Shown here piece after piece: positions 53,507 to 62,507 of a DNA stretch of 64,000 bases. Origin of the DNA: Pseudothermotoga thermarum DSM 5069 (GTDB taxonomy: Bacteria > Thermotogota > Thermotogae > Thermotogales > DSM-5069). Position numbers and translations under genes: made by a program. Numbering within the stretch: position 1 is the first letter of the stretch; each line of letters begins with the position of its first letter. The notes below the pieces were generated by a model, which worked only from the letters and a program-made list of their open reading frames with translations, searched no databases and was not told where the DNA came from. The stretch is from NCBI RefSeq assembly GCF_000217815.1, contig NC_015707.1:1414014-1478013 (forward strand), in the 5' to 3' direction.

Positions 53507-55200
53507 TAATCTACAACTGTCCACGAGTTCCTTTCGAGTTTTTCATGTGTTTGGATATACCATATCGTAGGGTTGAGATCAAAGGCTGCGAATTTGAAAA
53601 TTTTCATCCAAACGTTTGCTCTTTTTGCAGAAGAACCATCGCCGATCTGCCAAAAGACGCCGTGCTCTTTTGGATTGATTCTTGCGACTCGATGAGACGT
53701 TCCGTTGACTTTTTGACGAAAACCCACAGCGTTTTTACGTTGCATCTGCCAACTGTGGTTAATCAGCACAGCAAAGAAAAGCTTAAAAAAGACCTTGAAG
53801 TTGTCTTGCTGAAGCTGGAAAAGTTCTTTGGCAAAAAGGTGAGTAGAGAAAAACTGCTTGAGGTTCAAAAAAAGCTGTACGAGGATATTGAAAAACTCGA
53901 GCAAGCAGTTTATCAATTTCGTTTTGAAGAAGCCAAAGTTTTGTACGAAAGAATAACTGGTTCAAAGTACGTTGGACCTATGAAAAACCATGGAAAGCCT
54001 TTGATAGTACTTGGATCACCTGTGGATGAAAATTTCATTCGCATCGTTGAAGAAAACAAGGTTCTCCCAATCAACGCCACGTGCAGTGGACCACTTGTTT
54101 TGTTTTCACAACTTGAATACACAAAAGATCCGTTTGAAAACATAGCCTTGAGACTACTTGGCCAAAGACTTTTCTGTGCAAGATCTCTCCAAGAAAGGCA
54201 AACAGAGTGGATATTTGAAAAATTCAAAACCAACCTTGCCGTAATTCATACGGTAAAGTTCTGCGATTTTTACTGGTTTGACGAAATGCAACTAAAAAGT
54301 TTAAACGTAAAGTTTGTAACGGTTGAGAACGATTTTTCAATGAATCATCAGCAAATCAAAACTCGTTTGGAGGCGCTGATCGAAATGGAAAAAGGTATTG
54401 AGAGAAGGGAATCTAAAACAAAATATTACGTCGGTATTGACAGTGGTTCTACAACAACGAAAATAGCGGTTTTGGATGAGAATAAAAACTTGCTTTACAA
54501 AGAAGTCGTAAAAACTGGTGCATACCCAGTCAAGGTTGCGACGATGCTTTTTGAAAAGGTTTTAAGCAAGTTGAAAATTTCAAGAGAAGAAGCTTTCGTT
54601 GTTGCAACTGGGTATGGCAGATCGCTTTTAGACTTTGCAGATTTACAAGTTACCGAAATAACATGTCACGCCAAGGGGGTTCGGGAGATTTTTCCAAACG
54701 TGAAAACGATAATCGACATAGGAGGACAAGACAGCAAGGTCATAAAACTTGAAGATGGGCAAGTTAAAGATTTCGTCATGAACGACAAATGCGCAGCTGG
54801 CACAGGTAGATTTCTCGAGGTAATGGCGCACACGTTGGAAGTACCGATAGAAAAAATTGGAGAAGTAGCGCTTTTTGCCAAAGAAAATTTGAGTATCAGC
54901 AGTGTTTGTACTGTTTTTGCAGAAAGCGAAGTGATATCTCTAAGGTCCTCTGGACATAAGGTTGAGGACATACTCAAAGCCGTTCACATGGCGATAGCAA
55001 AAAGATTGATTGCAATGTACGGCAGAGTAAATGGAGAAAGCCCGGTGGTTTTAACCGGAGGTGTGGCAAAAAATATCGCGATCAAAAAGTGCCTAGAAGA
55101 ACTTCTCAACACTTCCATTCAAGTTCCGCAGGATCCAACCGTAACTGGCGCGCTTGGTGCGGCTGTGATAGGTTTAGAAACCTGTTTGAAAAGGGTTTAA
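53503..55200 (+). CDS. fusion of a dehydratase-like subunit and a BcrAD/BadFG-type activating ATPase
   Basis: 565 residues. The first ~300 are a second HgdA/B-like, Cys-rich domain (VCSFCR, WIDSCDSM, NATCSGPLV, KFCDFYWFDEM). From ~307 follows a complete activase: YVGIDSGSTTTKIAVLD, IDIGGQDSKV, NDKCAAGTGRFLEVM, SSVCTVFAESEVISL, LTGGVAKNIA; the two Cys motifs bind the 4Fe-4S cluster between subunits. In characterised systems activase and dehydratase are separate proteins that meet transiently; here they are one chain. It could drive ATP-coupled low-potential electron transfer to its partner at 52259. Confidence 0.88.
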   Translation: MIIYNCPRVPFEFFMCLDIPYRRVEIKGCEFENFHPNVCSFCRRTIADLPKDAVLFWIDSCDSMRRSVDFLTKTHSVFTLHLPTVVNQHSKEKLKKDLEVVLLKLEKFFGKKVSREKLLEVQKKLYEDIEKLEQAVYQFRFEEAKVLYERITGSKYVGPMKNHGKPLIVLGSPVDENFIRIVEENKVLPINATCSGPLVLFSQLEYTKDPFENIALRLLGQRLFCARSLQERQTEWIFEKFKTNLAVIHTVKFCDFYWFDEMQLKSLNVKFVTVENDFSMNHQQIKTRLEALIEMEKGIERRESKTKYYVGIDSGSTTTKIAVLDENKNLLYKEVVKTGAYPVKVATMLFEKVLSKLKISREEAFVVATGYGRSLLDFADLQVTEITCHAKGVREIFPNVKTIIDIGGQDSKVIKLEDGQVKDFVMNDKCAAGTGRFLEVMAHTLEVPIEKIGEVALFAKENLSISSVCTVFAESEVISLRSSGHKVEDILKAVHMAIAKRLIAMYGRVNGESPVVLTGGVAKNIAIKKCLEELLNTSIQVPQDPTVTGALGAAVIGLETCLKRV

Positions 55201-55802
55201 AGTGTGATTTTCAAAATCTTCTCAACAATACTTTTAAGTTGATATGGGACTTCGAGATGGACGGCGAAAAATCCAAGTTTCAATCCCATTTCAACGTTTT
55301 CCTTCCTGTCGTCCACATAAAGACATTCTTGTGGAATCAAAGAATACCTTTCTATGAGTATTCTGTAGATTTTCTCGTCAGGTTTCACAACGTTCACATG
55401 ACTTGAAATCACCATGCCATCAAATGCTTTGAAAAAATCGTATTTGGAATAAACGTAATCAAAGTTGTTCTTGCTGAAGTTTGAAAGAATATAAATTTTG
55501 TAGCCAAGTTCCTTTAATCTCAACGCCACCGATACGTTCTCTTGAATTGGAACAAGTAATTCTGGTACAACTTTTTCAAGTATTTCCAAATAATGTCTGT
55601 ACTCAGGCAGTTGTGCTTTCTTTTTTTCCCAAAGTTCCTTTTCGGTGTACACTCCCTGATCCATGAGCCACCAATCTTTGTCTTCAAAAACCTTTTGATT
55701 CAAAAAATCGGCGACCTCTTTTCCGAAATTTTCCAGCATGTACTTGTACGGTTCCCAGGATAAAAGCACTCCTCCAAGATCAAAAACAACGTTTTTTACC
55801 AT
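55197..55802 (-). CDS. HAD-superfamily hydrolase
   Basis: 201 residues: motif I FDLGGVLLSWEPY (DxGGVL, with Gly in place of the second Asp, as in epoxide-hydrolase-like and YihX-type HAD proteins), motif II YILSNFSKNNF, motif III KPDEKIY and motif IV LYVDDRKENVE. Probably a small-molecule phosphatase; substrate unknown. Convergent with the activase gene, overlapping its stop by four bases. Confidence 0.88.
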   Translation of the reverse strand: MVKNVVFDLGGVLLSWEPYKYMLENFGKEVADFLNQKVFEDKDWWLMDQGVYTEKELWEKKKAQLPEYRHYLEILEKVVPELLVPIQENVSVALRLKELGYKIYILSNFSKNNFDYVYSKYDFFKAFDGMVISSHVNVVKPDEKIYRILIERYSLIPQECLYVDDRKENVEMGLKLGFFAVHLEVPYQLKSIVEKILKITL

Positions 55803-55915
55803 GAAACACTTTCTCCCTTTGCAAAATCTTTTTTCTCAAGCACGATTATACCTTCTTTTTCTGCACAAATCACATCAATTAACCACGATTTAACAAATGT
55901 TGGACATAAACGTTG

Positions 55916-55921
55916 TATAAT
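55916..55921 (+). promoter_or_regulatory. -10 element of the rpsF operon
   Basis: TATAAT about 60 bases before the rpsF start; no -35 of normal spacing stands out. Confidence 0.45.
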
Positions 55922-55927
55922 GTTGAA

Positions 55928-55982
55928 GGCTCCCGCTTTGCCGGAGGTAGGCAAGGCCGTAAGACCGAGGGAGGAGGATCGT
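55928..55982 (+). promoter_or_regulatory. GC-rich rpsF leader (candidate S6:S18 autoregulatory RNA)
   Basis: The leader is GC-rich and can fold into small stems (GGC/GCC pairs, CTCC/GGAG) with CCG triplets, ending in the ribosome site GGGAGGAGG. In many bacteria an S6:S18 complex represses this operon by binding a CCG-containing leader motif. The fit here is suggestive only. Confidence 0.35.
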
Positions 55983-56336
55983 ATGGAGAGAATTTACGAG
56001 TCCATGTTCATCATGGATCCTCGCTTGAGCAGCGAGGAAAGAGAAAGCTTGGTTGAAAAAGTCAAAAGCATCATCACCGAAAGGTGCAAAGGAACGATTC
56101 AATCCGTTGACCGCTGGGGAATCAGAAAATTAGCTTACCCAATAGCCCATCAAACCGAAGGAGATTACACGATCATCTACTTCAAAGCCCCACCTGCCAA
56201 CGTTGATAAGTTGGAAGAATTTTACCGGGTGACACCTCAGATCATACGTTGGCAGACTTTTAGAAGAGAAGATCTCGAAAAGAAAGAAGCAAAGAAACGG
56301 AAAGAGCAGCAGGCAACCGAAGAAAAATCAGAATGA
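55983..56336 (+). CDS. rpsF: 30S ribosomal protein S6
   Basis: 117 residues: ERIYESMFIMDPRLSSEER at the N-terminus, DRWGIRKLAYPI, and a charged C-terminal tail. S6 pairs with S18 on the 30S platform. ATG 55983 is chosen (GGAGGAGG upstream, family N-terminus); the open frame to 55920 is leader. First gene of rpsF-ssb-rpsR, a conserved order. Confidence 0.96.
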   Translation: MERIYESMFIMDPRLSSEERESLVEKVKSIITERCKGTIQSVDRWGIRKLAYPIAHQTEGDYTIIYFKAPPANVDKLEEFYRVTPQIIRWQTFRREDLEKKEAKKRKEQQATEEKSE

Positions 56337-56345
56337 GGTGTCTTA

Positions 56346-56813
56346 ATGCCCTATTTCAATAGGGTCATTTTGGTTGGTCGAATCACGCGGGACCCAGAAA
56401 CGCGTTACACTACCTCCGGGCGGATGGTAGCCACTTTCAATCTTGCGGTGAACAGACCTCCACGGCCAGATGCGGAGGAGGTCACCGATTTTATCAGAAT
56501 AGTGACTTTTGGCAAGCTTGCTGAATTTGCCAAGATGTATCTGAAAAAAGGACAGTTGATACTTGTAGAAGGAGAACTTAGACTTCAAAGATGGCAGGCA
56601 AGAGACGGTACAACCAGAACCACCGCCGAAATTTGGGCAAGGGACATAAGATTTTTGGAACGAAAATCTGTGTCCGAAACCGTTGAACCAGAGTTTGAAG
56701 AAGAGGAAGAAACTGAATTTGCTGAATCGGAAAGTCAAATTGAAAACTCCGACGAGGATATCTTTGATGATTTTTGGCGTGAAAGTGAAAATCCAGATGA
56801 ACCACCGTTCTAA
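56346..56813 (+). CDS. ssb: single-stranded DNA-binding protein
   Basis: 155 residues: one OB-fold (FNRVILVGRITRDPETRY, FNLAVNRP, FIRIVTFGKLAEF, VEGELRLQRW), an acidic linker and the C-terminal tip ENPDEPPF that recruits replication and repair partners. Nine bases after rpsF and before rpsR, the usual operon. Confidence 0.96.
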   Translation: MPYFNRVILVGRITRDPETRYTTSGRMVATFNLAVNRPPRPDAEEVTDFIRIVTFGKLAEFAKMYLKKGQLILVEGELRLQRWQARDGTTRTTAEIWARDIRFLERKSVSETVEPEFEEEEETEFAESESQIENSDEDIFDDFWRESENPDEPPF

Positions 56814-56828
56814 GGAGGTGCGATTTAA

Positions 56829-57059
56829 ATGGCAGAGCAAAGAAGAAGGAAAAAGAAACTTAGAAAATGTAAATTGTGCGAAATGAAGGTTGAGTACGTA
56901 GACTACAAGGATGTTAGGCTTTTGAGGGAATTTTTGAACGAAAAAGCCAAGATAATTCCAAAGAGGGTTAGTGGAAATTGCTCCAAGCACCAAAGAATGA
57001 TCAAGAAAGCGATTAAAAGGGCTAGGCAGATGGCTTTGTTGCCATACATCGAACTTTAA
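56829..57059 (+). CDS. rpsR: 30S ribosomal protein S18 (zinc-binding form)
   Basis: 76 residues: basic N-terminus, KLRKCKLC and [24 protein letters not shown]. The CxxC plus CxxH ligands mark the zinc-containing version common in thermophiles. AAGGAGGTG precedes the ATG; a strong terminator follows, so this ends the operon. Confidence 0.96.
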   Translation: MAEQRRRKKKLRKCKLCEMKVEYVDYKDVRLLREFLNEKAKIIPKRVSGNCSKHQRMIKKAIKRARQMALLPYIEL

Positions 57060-57067
57060 CTTTTGAA

Positions 57068-57102
57068 AATGTGCGAGGGAATGTACCCTCGCACATTTTT
57101 TT
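57068..57102 (+). terminator. terminator of the rpsF-ssb-rpsR operon
   Basis: AATGTGCGAGGG (57068-57079) pairs with CCCTCGCACATT (57086-57097), a 12-bp stem with six-base loop and T-run. Confidence 0.93.
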
Positions 57103-57137
57103 GTTTGCAGTACTCTGTGGTGCGAGGAGGTATTTGG

Positions 57138-58073
57138 ATGAAGAAAACAGCTGTAATTGCAATCGGTGGTAATGCAGTGAATCGACCTGGTGAAAGCCCG
57201 ACAGCTGAGAATATGCTAAGTGCTTTAAACGATGCCATGAAACACATCGTGGAATTGCTTGAAGATTACAGCGTGGTGATAACCCATGGAAATGGGCCAC
57301 AGGTTGGAAATCTTTTGATCCAACAAGAGATGGCAAAGTCGGTTATACCACCATTTCCAATCGATGTGAACGACGCTCAAACTCAAGGAAGCTTGGGATA
57401 CATGATAGCCCAAAGTCTTAGAAACCAACTTTTGAAAGTGGGAATGAAAAGAGAAATAGCAGCCATCGTAACACAGGTTGTTGTGGATAAGAACGATCCA
57501 GCATTTTTCAACCCCACAAAACCAGTTGGGCCGTTTTACACAAAAGAGGAAGCTGAAAAACTGGCAAAGGAAAAAGGCTGGGTCATGAAAGAGGATGCCG
57601 GAAGAGGATTTAGAAGAGTTGTACCTTCTCCAAAACCTTTGGAAATCGTTGAAAAAGATGTCATAAAGCTTTTATTGACTAGCGATGTTGTGGTGATAGC
57701 AGTTGGTGGTGGTGGAATACCAGTTGTAAAAGAAAACGGACAGCTAAAAGGAGTTGAAGCTGTCATAGACAAAGACAGGGCAAGCTCCTTGCTAGCAGTT
57801 GAAATCAATGCAGATATTTTCATCATACTAACAGGAGTTGAAAAGGTTTCTTTAAACTATAAAAAGCCAAATCAAGTGGATTTGGACCATTTGACCATAG
57901 AGGAAGCTGAAAAATACCTAAAGGAAGGTCACTTCCCAGAAGGCAGCATGGGACCAAAGATAGAAGCTGCCATAAACTTTGTAAAAAGCACTGGTAGAGA
58001 ATGCTTAATCACGGAAATATCAAAGTTGAAAGAGGCGCTGAATGGCTTGACAGGTACAAGAATAACAAAATAA
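57138..58073 (+). CDS. arcC: carbamate kinase
   Basis: 311 residues: IAIGGNAVNRPGESPT at the N-terminus, THGNGPQVGNLL, AVGGGGIPV and the C-terminal GSMGPKIEAA block. It makes ATP and carbamate from carbamoyl phosphate in arginine or purine fermentation. ATG 57138 follows CGAGGAGG; the open frame upstream covers the previous terminator. No arcA/arcB is in the window. Confidence 0.95.
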   Translation: MKKTAVIAIGGNAVNRPGESPTAENMLSALNDAMKHIVELLEDYSVVITHGNGPQVGNLLIQQEMAKSVIPPFPIDVNDAQTQGSLGYMIAQSLRNQLLKVGMKREIAAIVTQVVVDKNDPAFFNPTKPVGPFYTKEEAEKLAKEKGWVMKEDAGRGFRRVVPSPKPLEIVEKDVIKLLLTSDVVVIAVGGGGIPVVKENGQLKGVEAVIDKDRASSLLAVEINADIFIILTGVEKVSLNYKKPNQVDLDHLTIEEAEKYLKEGHFPEGSMGPKIEAAINFVKSTGRECLITEISKLKEALNGLTGTRITK

Positions 58074-58100
58074 AACCCGGCTTGATGCCGGGTTTTATTT
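58071..58100 (+). terminator. bidirectional terminator after arcC
   Basis: AAAACCCGGC (58072-58081) pairs with GCCGGGTTTT (58087-58096). The arcC TAA forms its first bases. A-run and T-run on the two sides let it serve the convergent lipoprotein gene too. Confidence 0.9.
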
Positions 58101-58124
58101 TTCCATCTTTTTCGGTTTCATATT

Positions 58125-59633
58125 TTATTGTGCAAAGCAAATATCTTCTATAATCTCATTGTTCAAAGCTTCTCCTACAAGGCTTAAGTTCATATCGAAA
58201 ATTTTCAAACCATTTGAAGTACCAACGTAAACATATCCTGACTTTGCGACAACAGCGTTTCCATTTGACAAATTAATCTCTAATTTGCTTGAAAAATCGC
58301 TGCTAAATCTATAAAGCTTTTGATCGGTTAAAGCAAGGACAAAACCTGAATCGTAGTAGACTCTTTTACCATTACCAGTTAAAGAAACTTGCTTTTCTTC
58401 TTTTATTTCACTTTCACTAGATACATCGAATTTCCACAAACTTTTGTCTGTGATGACGTACGCAAAATTGTCAACTACGTAAACATCGATGGGGTATTCT
58501 GAGTCAAATTCATATTTAGCAACTTCTGCGGGAGAAGCTGGACTACTTACATCTACGACTTTCAACATGTTCTCTTCACAAAGATAAACTTTGGAATCTT
58601 CAACAAAGAAGCCTTTCAGGTTATTTGTAAGAAATTCTGCAACTTTTCCTATGTTTGATGGATCTTTAACATCCAGTATCTTCAAAACTTCTTTATCTGC
58701 CACAAACGCATAAAGATCACCAGCTACAACTTTCACATTTTTGCTTAAAAGCTCTTTGACAATTATTCTGTGACCTTTGAATTCTGAGTTTTGATAAAGT
58801 CTTCTGCTATCATAAACAGCGATACCGTTATCCCCAACAACGTACACATTGTTGTTATAACTGTCGATGGCTTTTCCAGAGGTTAATTCGAACAATAAAC
58901 TAGTTGTCGGTGAGGTTATGTTCGTTGCATCAACTTCATAAATTCTGTATTGCGCTAGAACAAACAAATTGCTTCCAACAGGTATTGAAACTGAAAAACT
59001 CCAAACTTCTGATTCTGCTTGTAAACCATCGGATTTTGCCACAACTTTCCAATAATATGTCTTTTCCTCTAAGTTATCCACTCTGTAAGTTGATTCTTTC
59101 AAATCTTTTGCTTTCAAAGGAGGTGGATTAGTTTCACCAAAATAGAGGTCATAAACAACTTCATCTCCGTCTGGATCATAACATTCCCAATTTAAATCGA
59201 TTGATTTAACGTAAATAAAAGTATCATCTGCTGGTGAGGGATTATAAGGTTTCACAGGTGGTCGCTCAGTCGTAAAACTAAGCACACCAGAACTTGCTTT
59301 TGCACCAAAAGTATCGATTGCCACAACTTCCCAGTAGTAGGTAGTGGCTAGATCTAATGGAACTTTTGCAAAATTCTTATCGGTACCTTTGAAATTACCA
59401 AGGTTGTTTTTATCCTTACTTATTCTGTATTCATATCTAACTATGTTGTTGTCTGGATCTTCGAATTCCCAACTTAGAGTCACATCAGTTGGTACCTTTG
59501 TAGCACCATTTGGTGGATATGCGGATTTGAAACGGGGACTTTTGTTTTCAACCAGATTTGTAGGGGTACTGCAGGATACAAGAATAATCACAACTACAAA
59601 AATAACCACAAGCAAGAGTGGCATTTTTCTCAC
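58125..59633 (-). CDS. envelope lipoprotein with fibronectin-III-like domains and a LVIVD-type propeller
   Basis: About 502 residues: signal helix and lipobox ILVSCS (acylated Cys), two FN3-like domains (PPNGATKVPTDVTLSWEF near 40; PADDTFIYVKSIDLNWE near 135, both ending TYYWxVVA), then repeats such as LKILDVKDPSNIGKVAEF and LKVVDVSSPASPAEVAKYEF typical of LVIVD beta-propellers. Likely a surface-anchored binding or scaffold protein. GTG 59633 is preferred (GGGAGTGATC before it) over GTG 59642. Confidence 0.82.
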   Translation of the reverse strand: MRKMPLLLVVIFVVVIILVSCSTPTNLVENKSPRFKSAYPPNGATKVPTDVTLSWEFEDPDNNIVRYEYRISKDKNNLGNFKGTDKNFAKVPLDLATTYYWEVVAIDTFGAKASSGVLSFTTERPPVKPYNPSPADDTFIYVKSIDLNWECYDPDGDEVVYDLYFGETNPPPLKAKDLKESTYRVDNLEEKTYYWKVVAKSDGLQAESEVWSFSVSIPVGSNLFVLAQYRIYEVDATNITSPTTSLLFELTSGKAIDSYNNNVYVVGDNGIAVYDSRRLYQNSEFKGHRIIVKELLSKNVKVVAGDLYAFVADKEVLKILDVKDPSNIGKVAEFLTNNLKGFFVEDSKVYLCEENMLKVVDVSSPASPAEVAKYEFDSEYPIDVYVVDNFAYVITDKSLWKFDVSSESEIKEEKQVSLTGNGKRVYYDSGFVLALTDQKLYRFSSDFSSKLEINLSNGNAVVAKSGYVYVGTSNGLKIFDMNLSLVGEALNNEIIEDICFAQ

Positions 59634-59723
59634 AACGATCACTCCCTTTTAAGGGTATTTATTTTTCATTTTGATGATATCATATATGTGGAAAATAACT
59701 TTAACCTTTAGGAGGAATCAATA

Positions 59724-60296
59724 GTGGACGAAAGGGAAGAACTTTTGAAGAAAATCAGAATTTTAGAAGAGCAGATTGAATATTACAAAGCCCGCGAAGC
59801 TCAAATGGAACAGATGCTTGCTGAATACAACGCACTTGTGAAAAAACAGTTTGAGCTTTACGATGACTTTGTTAAGGATATAGGAACAAGCAGAATAATC
59901 GACAGTTTGACAAGAACTTACAACATGGAGCACATGAGCAAGCTCATTTCTTATTATCACCAGAAAGCCTTTGAAGAAAACAGAAGTTACGCTGTTATTT
60001 TGGTCCGACTTGTTGACAAAAACAACGATTTTGAAAAACATTTGATCCAGCTCGGTAAGTTTTTGAAAAGCATAGTTCGCGTTCCCATGGACAGCGTTGG
60101 AAGATTCTCTGACGATACCTTCATAGTTCTTCTCACCGAGATAACCAAAGAGAATGCCTTGAAGGTTGCTGAAAGGATCAAAAATGGCTGTGTTAGCGCT
60201 GTACCTTGTCATGTAAAGGTTGCTTGCAGAGTTTACCCTGATGATGAACAAAATCTTGAAAACATGATCGAAAGCCTTAGGCAGGAGATAGCTTGA
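59724..60296 (+). CDS. coiled-coil protein with degenerate GGDEF domain
   Basis: 190 residues: a coiled coil in the first ~55 (ILEEQIEYYKAREAQMEQML), then a GGDEF-like domain: DSLTRTYNMEHMSKL, VGRFSDDTFIVLLTE. The catalytic GGDEF is replaced by SDDTF, so no diguanylate cyclase activity is expected; it may bind nucleotide or act as a scaffold. GTG 59724 with AGGAGG upstream. Its TGA overlaps the murA ATG by one base. Confidence 0.78.
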   Translation: MDEREELLKKIRILEEQIEYYKAREAQMEQMLAEYNALVKKQFELYDDFVKDIGTSRIIDSLTRTYNMEHMSKLISYYHQKAFEENRSYAVILVRLVDKNNDFEKHLIQLGKFLKSIVRVPMDSVGRFSDDTFIVLLTEITKENALKVAERIKNGCVSAVPCHVKVACRVYPDDEQNLENMIESLRQEIA

Positions 60297-61552
60297 TGGG
60301 AAAGCTTGTAATTGAGGGGCCAATAAAATTATCGGGGCGTGTCAAAGTATCTGGAGCGAAAAACGCCGTTTTGCCTATAATGGCCGCCTCAATACTCTGC
60401 GATGAAAAAGTTGTTTTGGAAAACGTGCCAGATCTTTTGGACGTTAGAACCATGATTCAAATTCTTGAATCCGCTGGAAGCAAGGTCGAATTCAAAGGTT
60501 CCAGACTTGAGATATATCCTGTTGAAAAAGCCAACACATCCGTACCATATGAACTTGTCAGAAAGATGAGGGCTTCTTTCAACGTCCTAGGTCCCTTGGC
60601 GGTGAAGTTTAAAGAAGCCTTTGTTCCTCTGCCTGGAGGATGTTCTATTGGAGTTCGACCGGTTGATTATCATCTCTACGGGCTGGAAAAACTGGGTTTT
60701 TCGGTGAAGGTCGAACATGGTGTAGTTGAAGCTCGAATGAACGAAAAGCCATCACAAGTGATCGTGACTTTTCCTTTTCCAAGTGTTGGCGCCACGGAAC
60801 ACATAATGACCACCGCAGCTTTGATGGCCGGTACTTACACGGTAATCCAAAACGCCGCAATGGAACCCGAGATAGAAGATCTTGCAAACTTTTTGAACAA
60901 ATGCGGAGCTCGAATTTCAGGAGCTGGTACAAAAACCATAGAAGTCTTCGGAGTAGAGAGACTTAAAGGATGCGTTCATTCGGTTATTCCAGATAGAATC
61001 GAAGCTGGAACCTACATAATTGCCGTTGCCGCAACGCAGGGAAACGCCGTCGTCGAAGGTTTGGAACCGAAGCATTTATTTTCTTTGTTTGAGATTTTGA
61101 ACCTTTCTGGGGTGGAACTTAAAATCGATCAAACCTCTGTAGAAGTAAAAATGACAACCAGGCCAAAACCGGTCAAGGTTCATGTAGCACCTTATCCAGG
61201 TTTTCCAACGGATTTGCAGCCACAGATCATGACTTTCCTGACGGTTGCAGAAGGAACTTCCACCATAATAGAAACGGTTTTCAAATCCCGGTTCCTCCAT
61301 GTCGATGAACTACGTCGCATGGGTGCAAAAATCGAGGTGACCGATGGGACTGCCATTGTTCACGGTGTCGAATATTTAAGTGGAACTCAAGTTTCCGCAA
61401 CTGACCTTAGAGCTGCCGCTGCCTTGGTGATAGCAGGTTTAATGGCAAAAGGGACCACAATTATAAGCGATGTCGATCAAATCTTTCGTGGTTACGAAAA
61501 TTTGATAGAGAAATTCTCATCGCTTTCAGCAAAGTTGGAGTATTATGAATGA
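60296..61552 (+). CDS. murA: UDP-N-acetylglucosamine 1-carboxyvinyltransferase
   Basis: 418 residues of the EPSP-synthase fold: KVSGAKNAVLPIMAASIL, RKMRASFNVLGPL and the active-site loop LPGGCSIGVRPVDYH with the catalytic Cys that fosfomycin alkylates. It starts peptidoglycan precursor synthesis by adding enolpyruvate to UDP-GlcNAc. ATG 60296 with GGAG at 8 bases. Translationally coupled on both sides. Confidence 0.95.
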   Translation: MGKLVIEGPIKLSGRVKVSGAKNAVLPIMAASILCDEKVVLENVPDLLDVRTMIQILESAGSKVEFKGSRLEIYPVEKANTSVPYELVRKMRASFNVLGPLAVKFKEAFVPLPGGCSIGVRPVDYHLYGLEKLGFSVKVEHGVVEARMNEKPSQVIVTFPFPSVGATEHIMTTAALMAGTYTVIQNAAMEPEIEDLANFLNKCGARISGAGTKTIEVFGVERLKGCVHSVIPDRIEAGTYIIAVAATQGNAVVEGLEPKHLFSLFEILNLSGVELKIDQTSVEVKMTTRPKPVKVHVAPYPGFPTDLQPQIMTFLTVAEGTSTIIETVFKSRFLHVDELRRMGAKIEVTDGTAIVHGVEYLSGTQVSATDLRAAAALVIAGLMAKGTTIISDVDQIFRGYENLIEKFSSLSAKLEYYE

Positions 61553-62507
61553 AGTTGTGGCAGTTTTAAAGAAAAGGCTTGAAAAATGCGATATCTGTCC
61601 AGTTAAATGCAAAGTCAACCGGTATTTTTCCACCGGTCGCTGCAAAGCAGGTTATTTGCCGATACTGAACGCCGTGGTTCTTCATTTTGGCGAAGAACCT
61701 CCAATAAGTGGCGAAACTGGTGCTGGCACGATTTTCTTCAGCGGTTGTAACATGAGATGTATTTACTGTCAAAACATGTACTTCAGCCAACTTGCACATG
61801 GAGTTGAGATCAACTTTGAAGAGTTTGCCGAGATATTTTTGGATTTGCAAAAAAACGGAGCGAAAACTTTGAACCTTGTAACTCCCACGCCACACATTTT
61901 GGCAATTGTACAAGCACTTGAAATTGCAAAATCGAAAGGCTTCAACCTACCAGTGGTTTACAACACCAGCAGCTATGAGTCGGTCGAGACTTTGAAAATG
62001 TTGGAAGGTTATGTGGACATATACCTGGCAGACATAAAATACGCTGATGATGAAACTGGGATGAAATATTCAAAGGTACCAGATTATTTCACCGTAGCCA
62101 AGAAAGCAGTCGTTGAAATGCTACGGCAGGTTGGACCATTCAAAGAAGAAAAGATGAGGGGTTTGATAATAAGACATCTTGTTCTTCCGAACGATGTTTC
62201 GTCAACTGAAAAAGTTCTTGAATTTGTCTACTTTGGACTTTCTCCAAATGTACCAGTTTCTTTGATGGCCCAATACAATCCTCTTTTTGGCGCAAGAAAT
62301 GATGAACTTTTGAACCGCAGGATAACTAAAGAGGAGTACGAGAAGGCAATAGAAAGAGCACTGGCTTTGGGTTTAGATGGCTGGGTTCAAACGGAAGAGA
62401 AGAAAAAAGTTACCGTAAAGCCAGTGCCTTCAACTTATTTAATCATTGAGAAGTTGAAAGCAAAAAGAACAAAAGCACTCCAAAAAGGCCTATCCCAAGC
62501 ACTGTAA
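61545..62507 (+). CDS. PflX-like radical SAM protein (COG1313)
   Basis: 320 residues: an N-terminal Cys cluster (CDICPVKCKVNR, TGRCKAGY), then ETGAGTIFFSGCNMRCIYCQN (radical SAM CxxxCxxC), then YNTSSYESVETLKMLEG and YLADIKYAD as in pyruvate-formate-lyase-activating-like enzymes of unknown target. It overlaps the murA end by eight bases. Its last 65 bases are antisense to the PEGA gene. No glycyl-radical enzyme is seen nearby. Confidence 0.88.
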   Translation: MNEVVAVLKKRLEKCDICPVKCKVNRYFSTGRCKAGYLPILNAVVLHFGEEPPISGETGAGTIFFSGCNMRCIYCQNMYFSQLAHGVEINFEEFAEIFLDLQKNGAKTLNLVTPTPHILAIVQALEIAKSKGFNLPVVYNTSSYESVETLKMLEGYVDIYLADIKYADDETGMKYSKVPDYFTVAKKAVVEMLRQVGPFKEEKMRGLIIRHLVLPNDVSSTEKVLEFVYFGLSPNVPVSLMAQYNPLFGARNDELLNRRITKEEYEKAIERALALGLDGWVQTEEKKKVTVKPVPSTYLIIEKLKAKRTKALQKGLSQAL

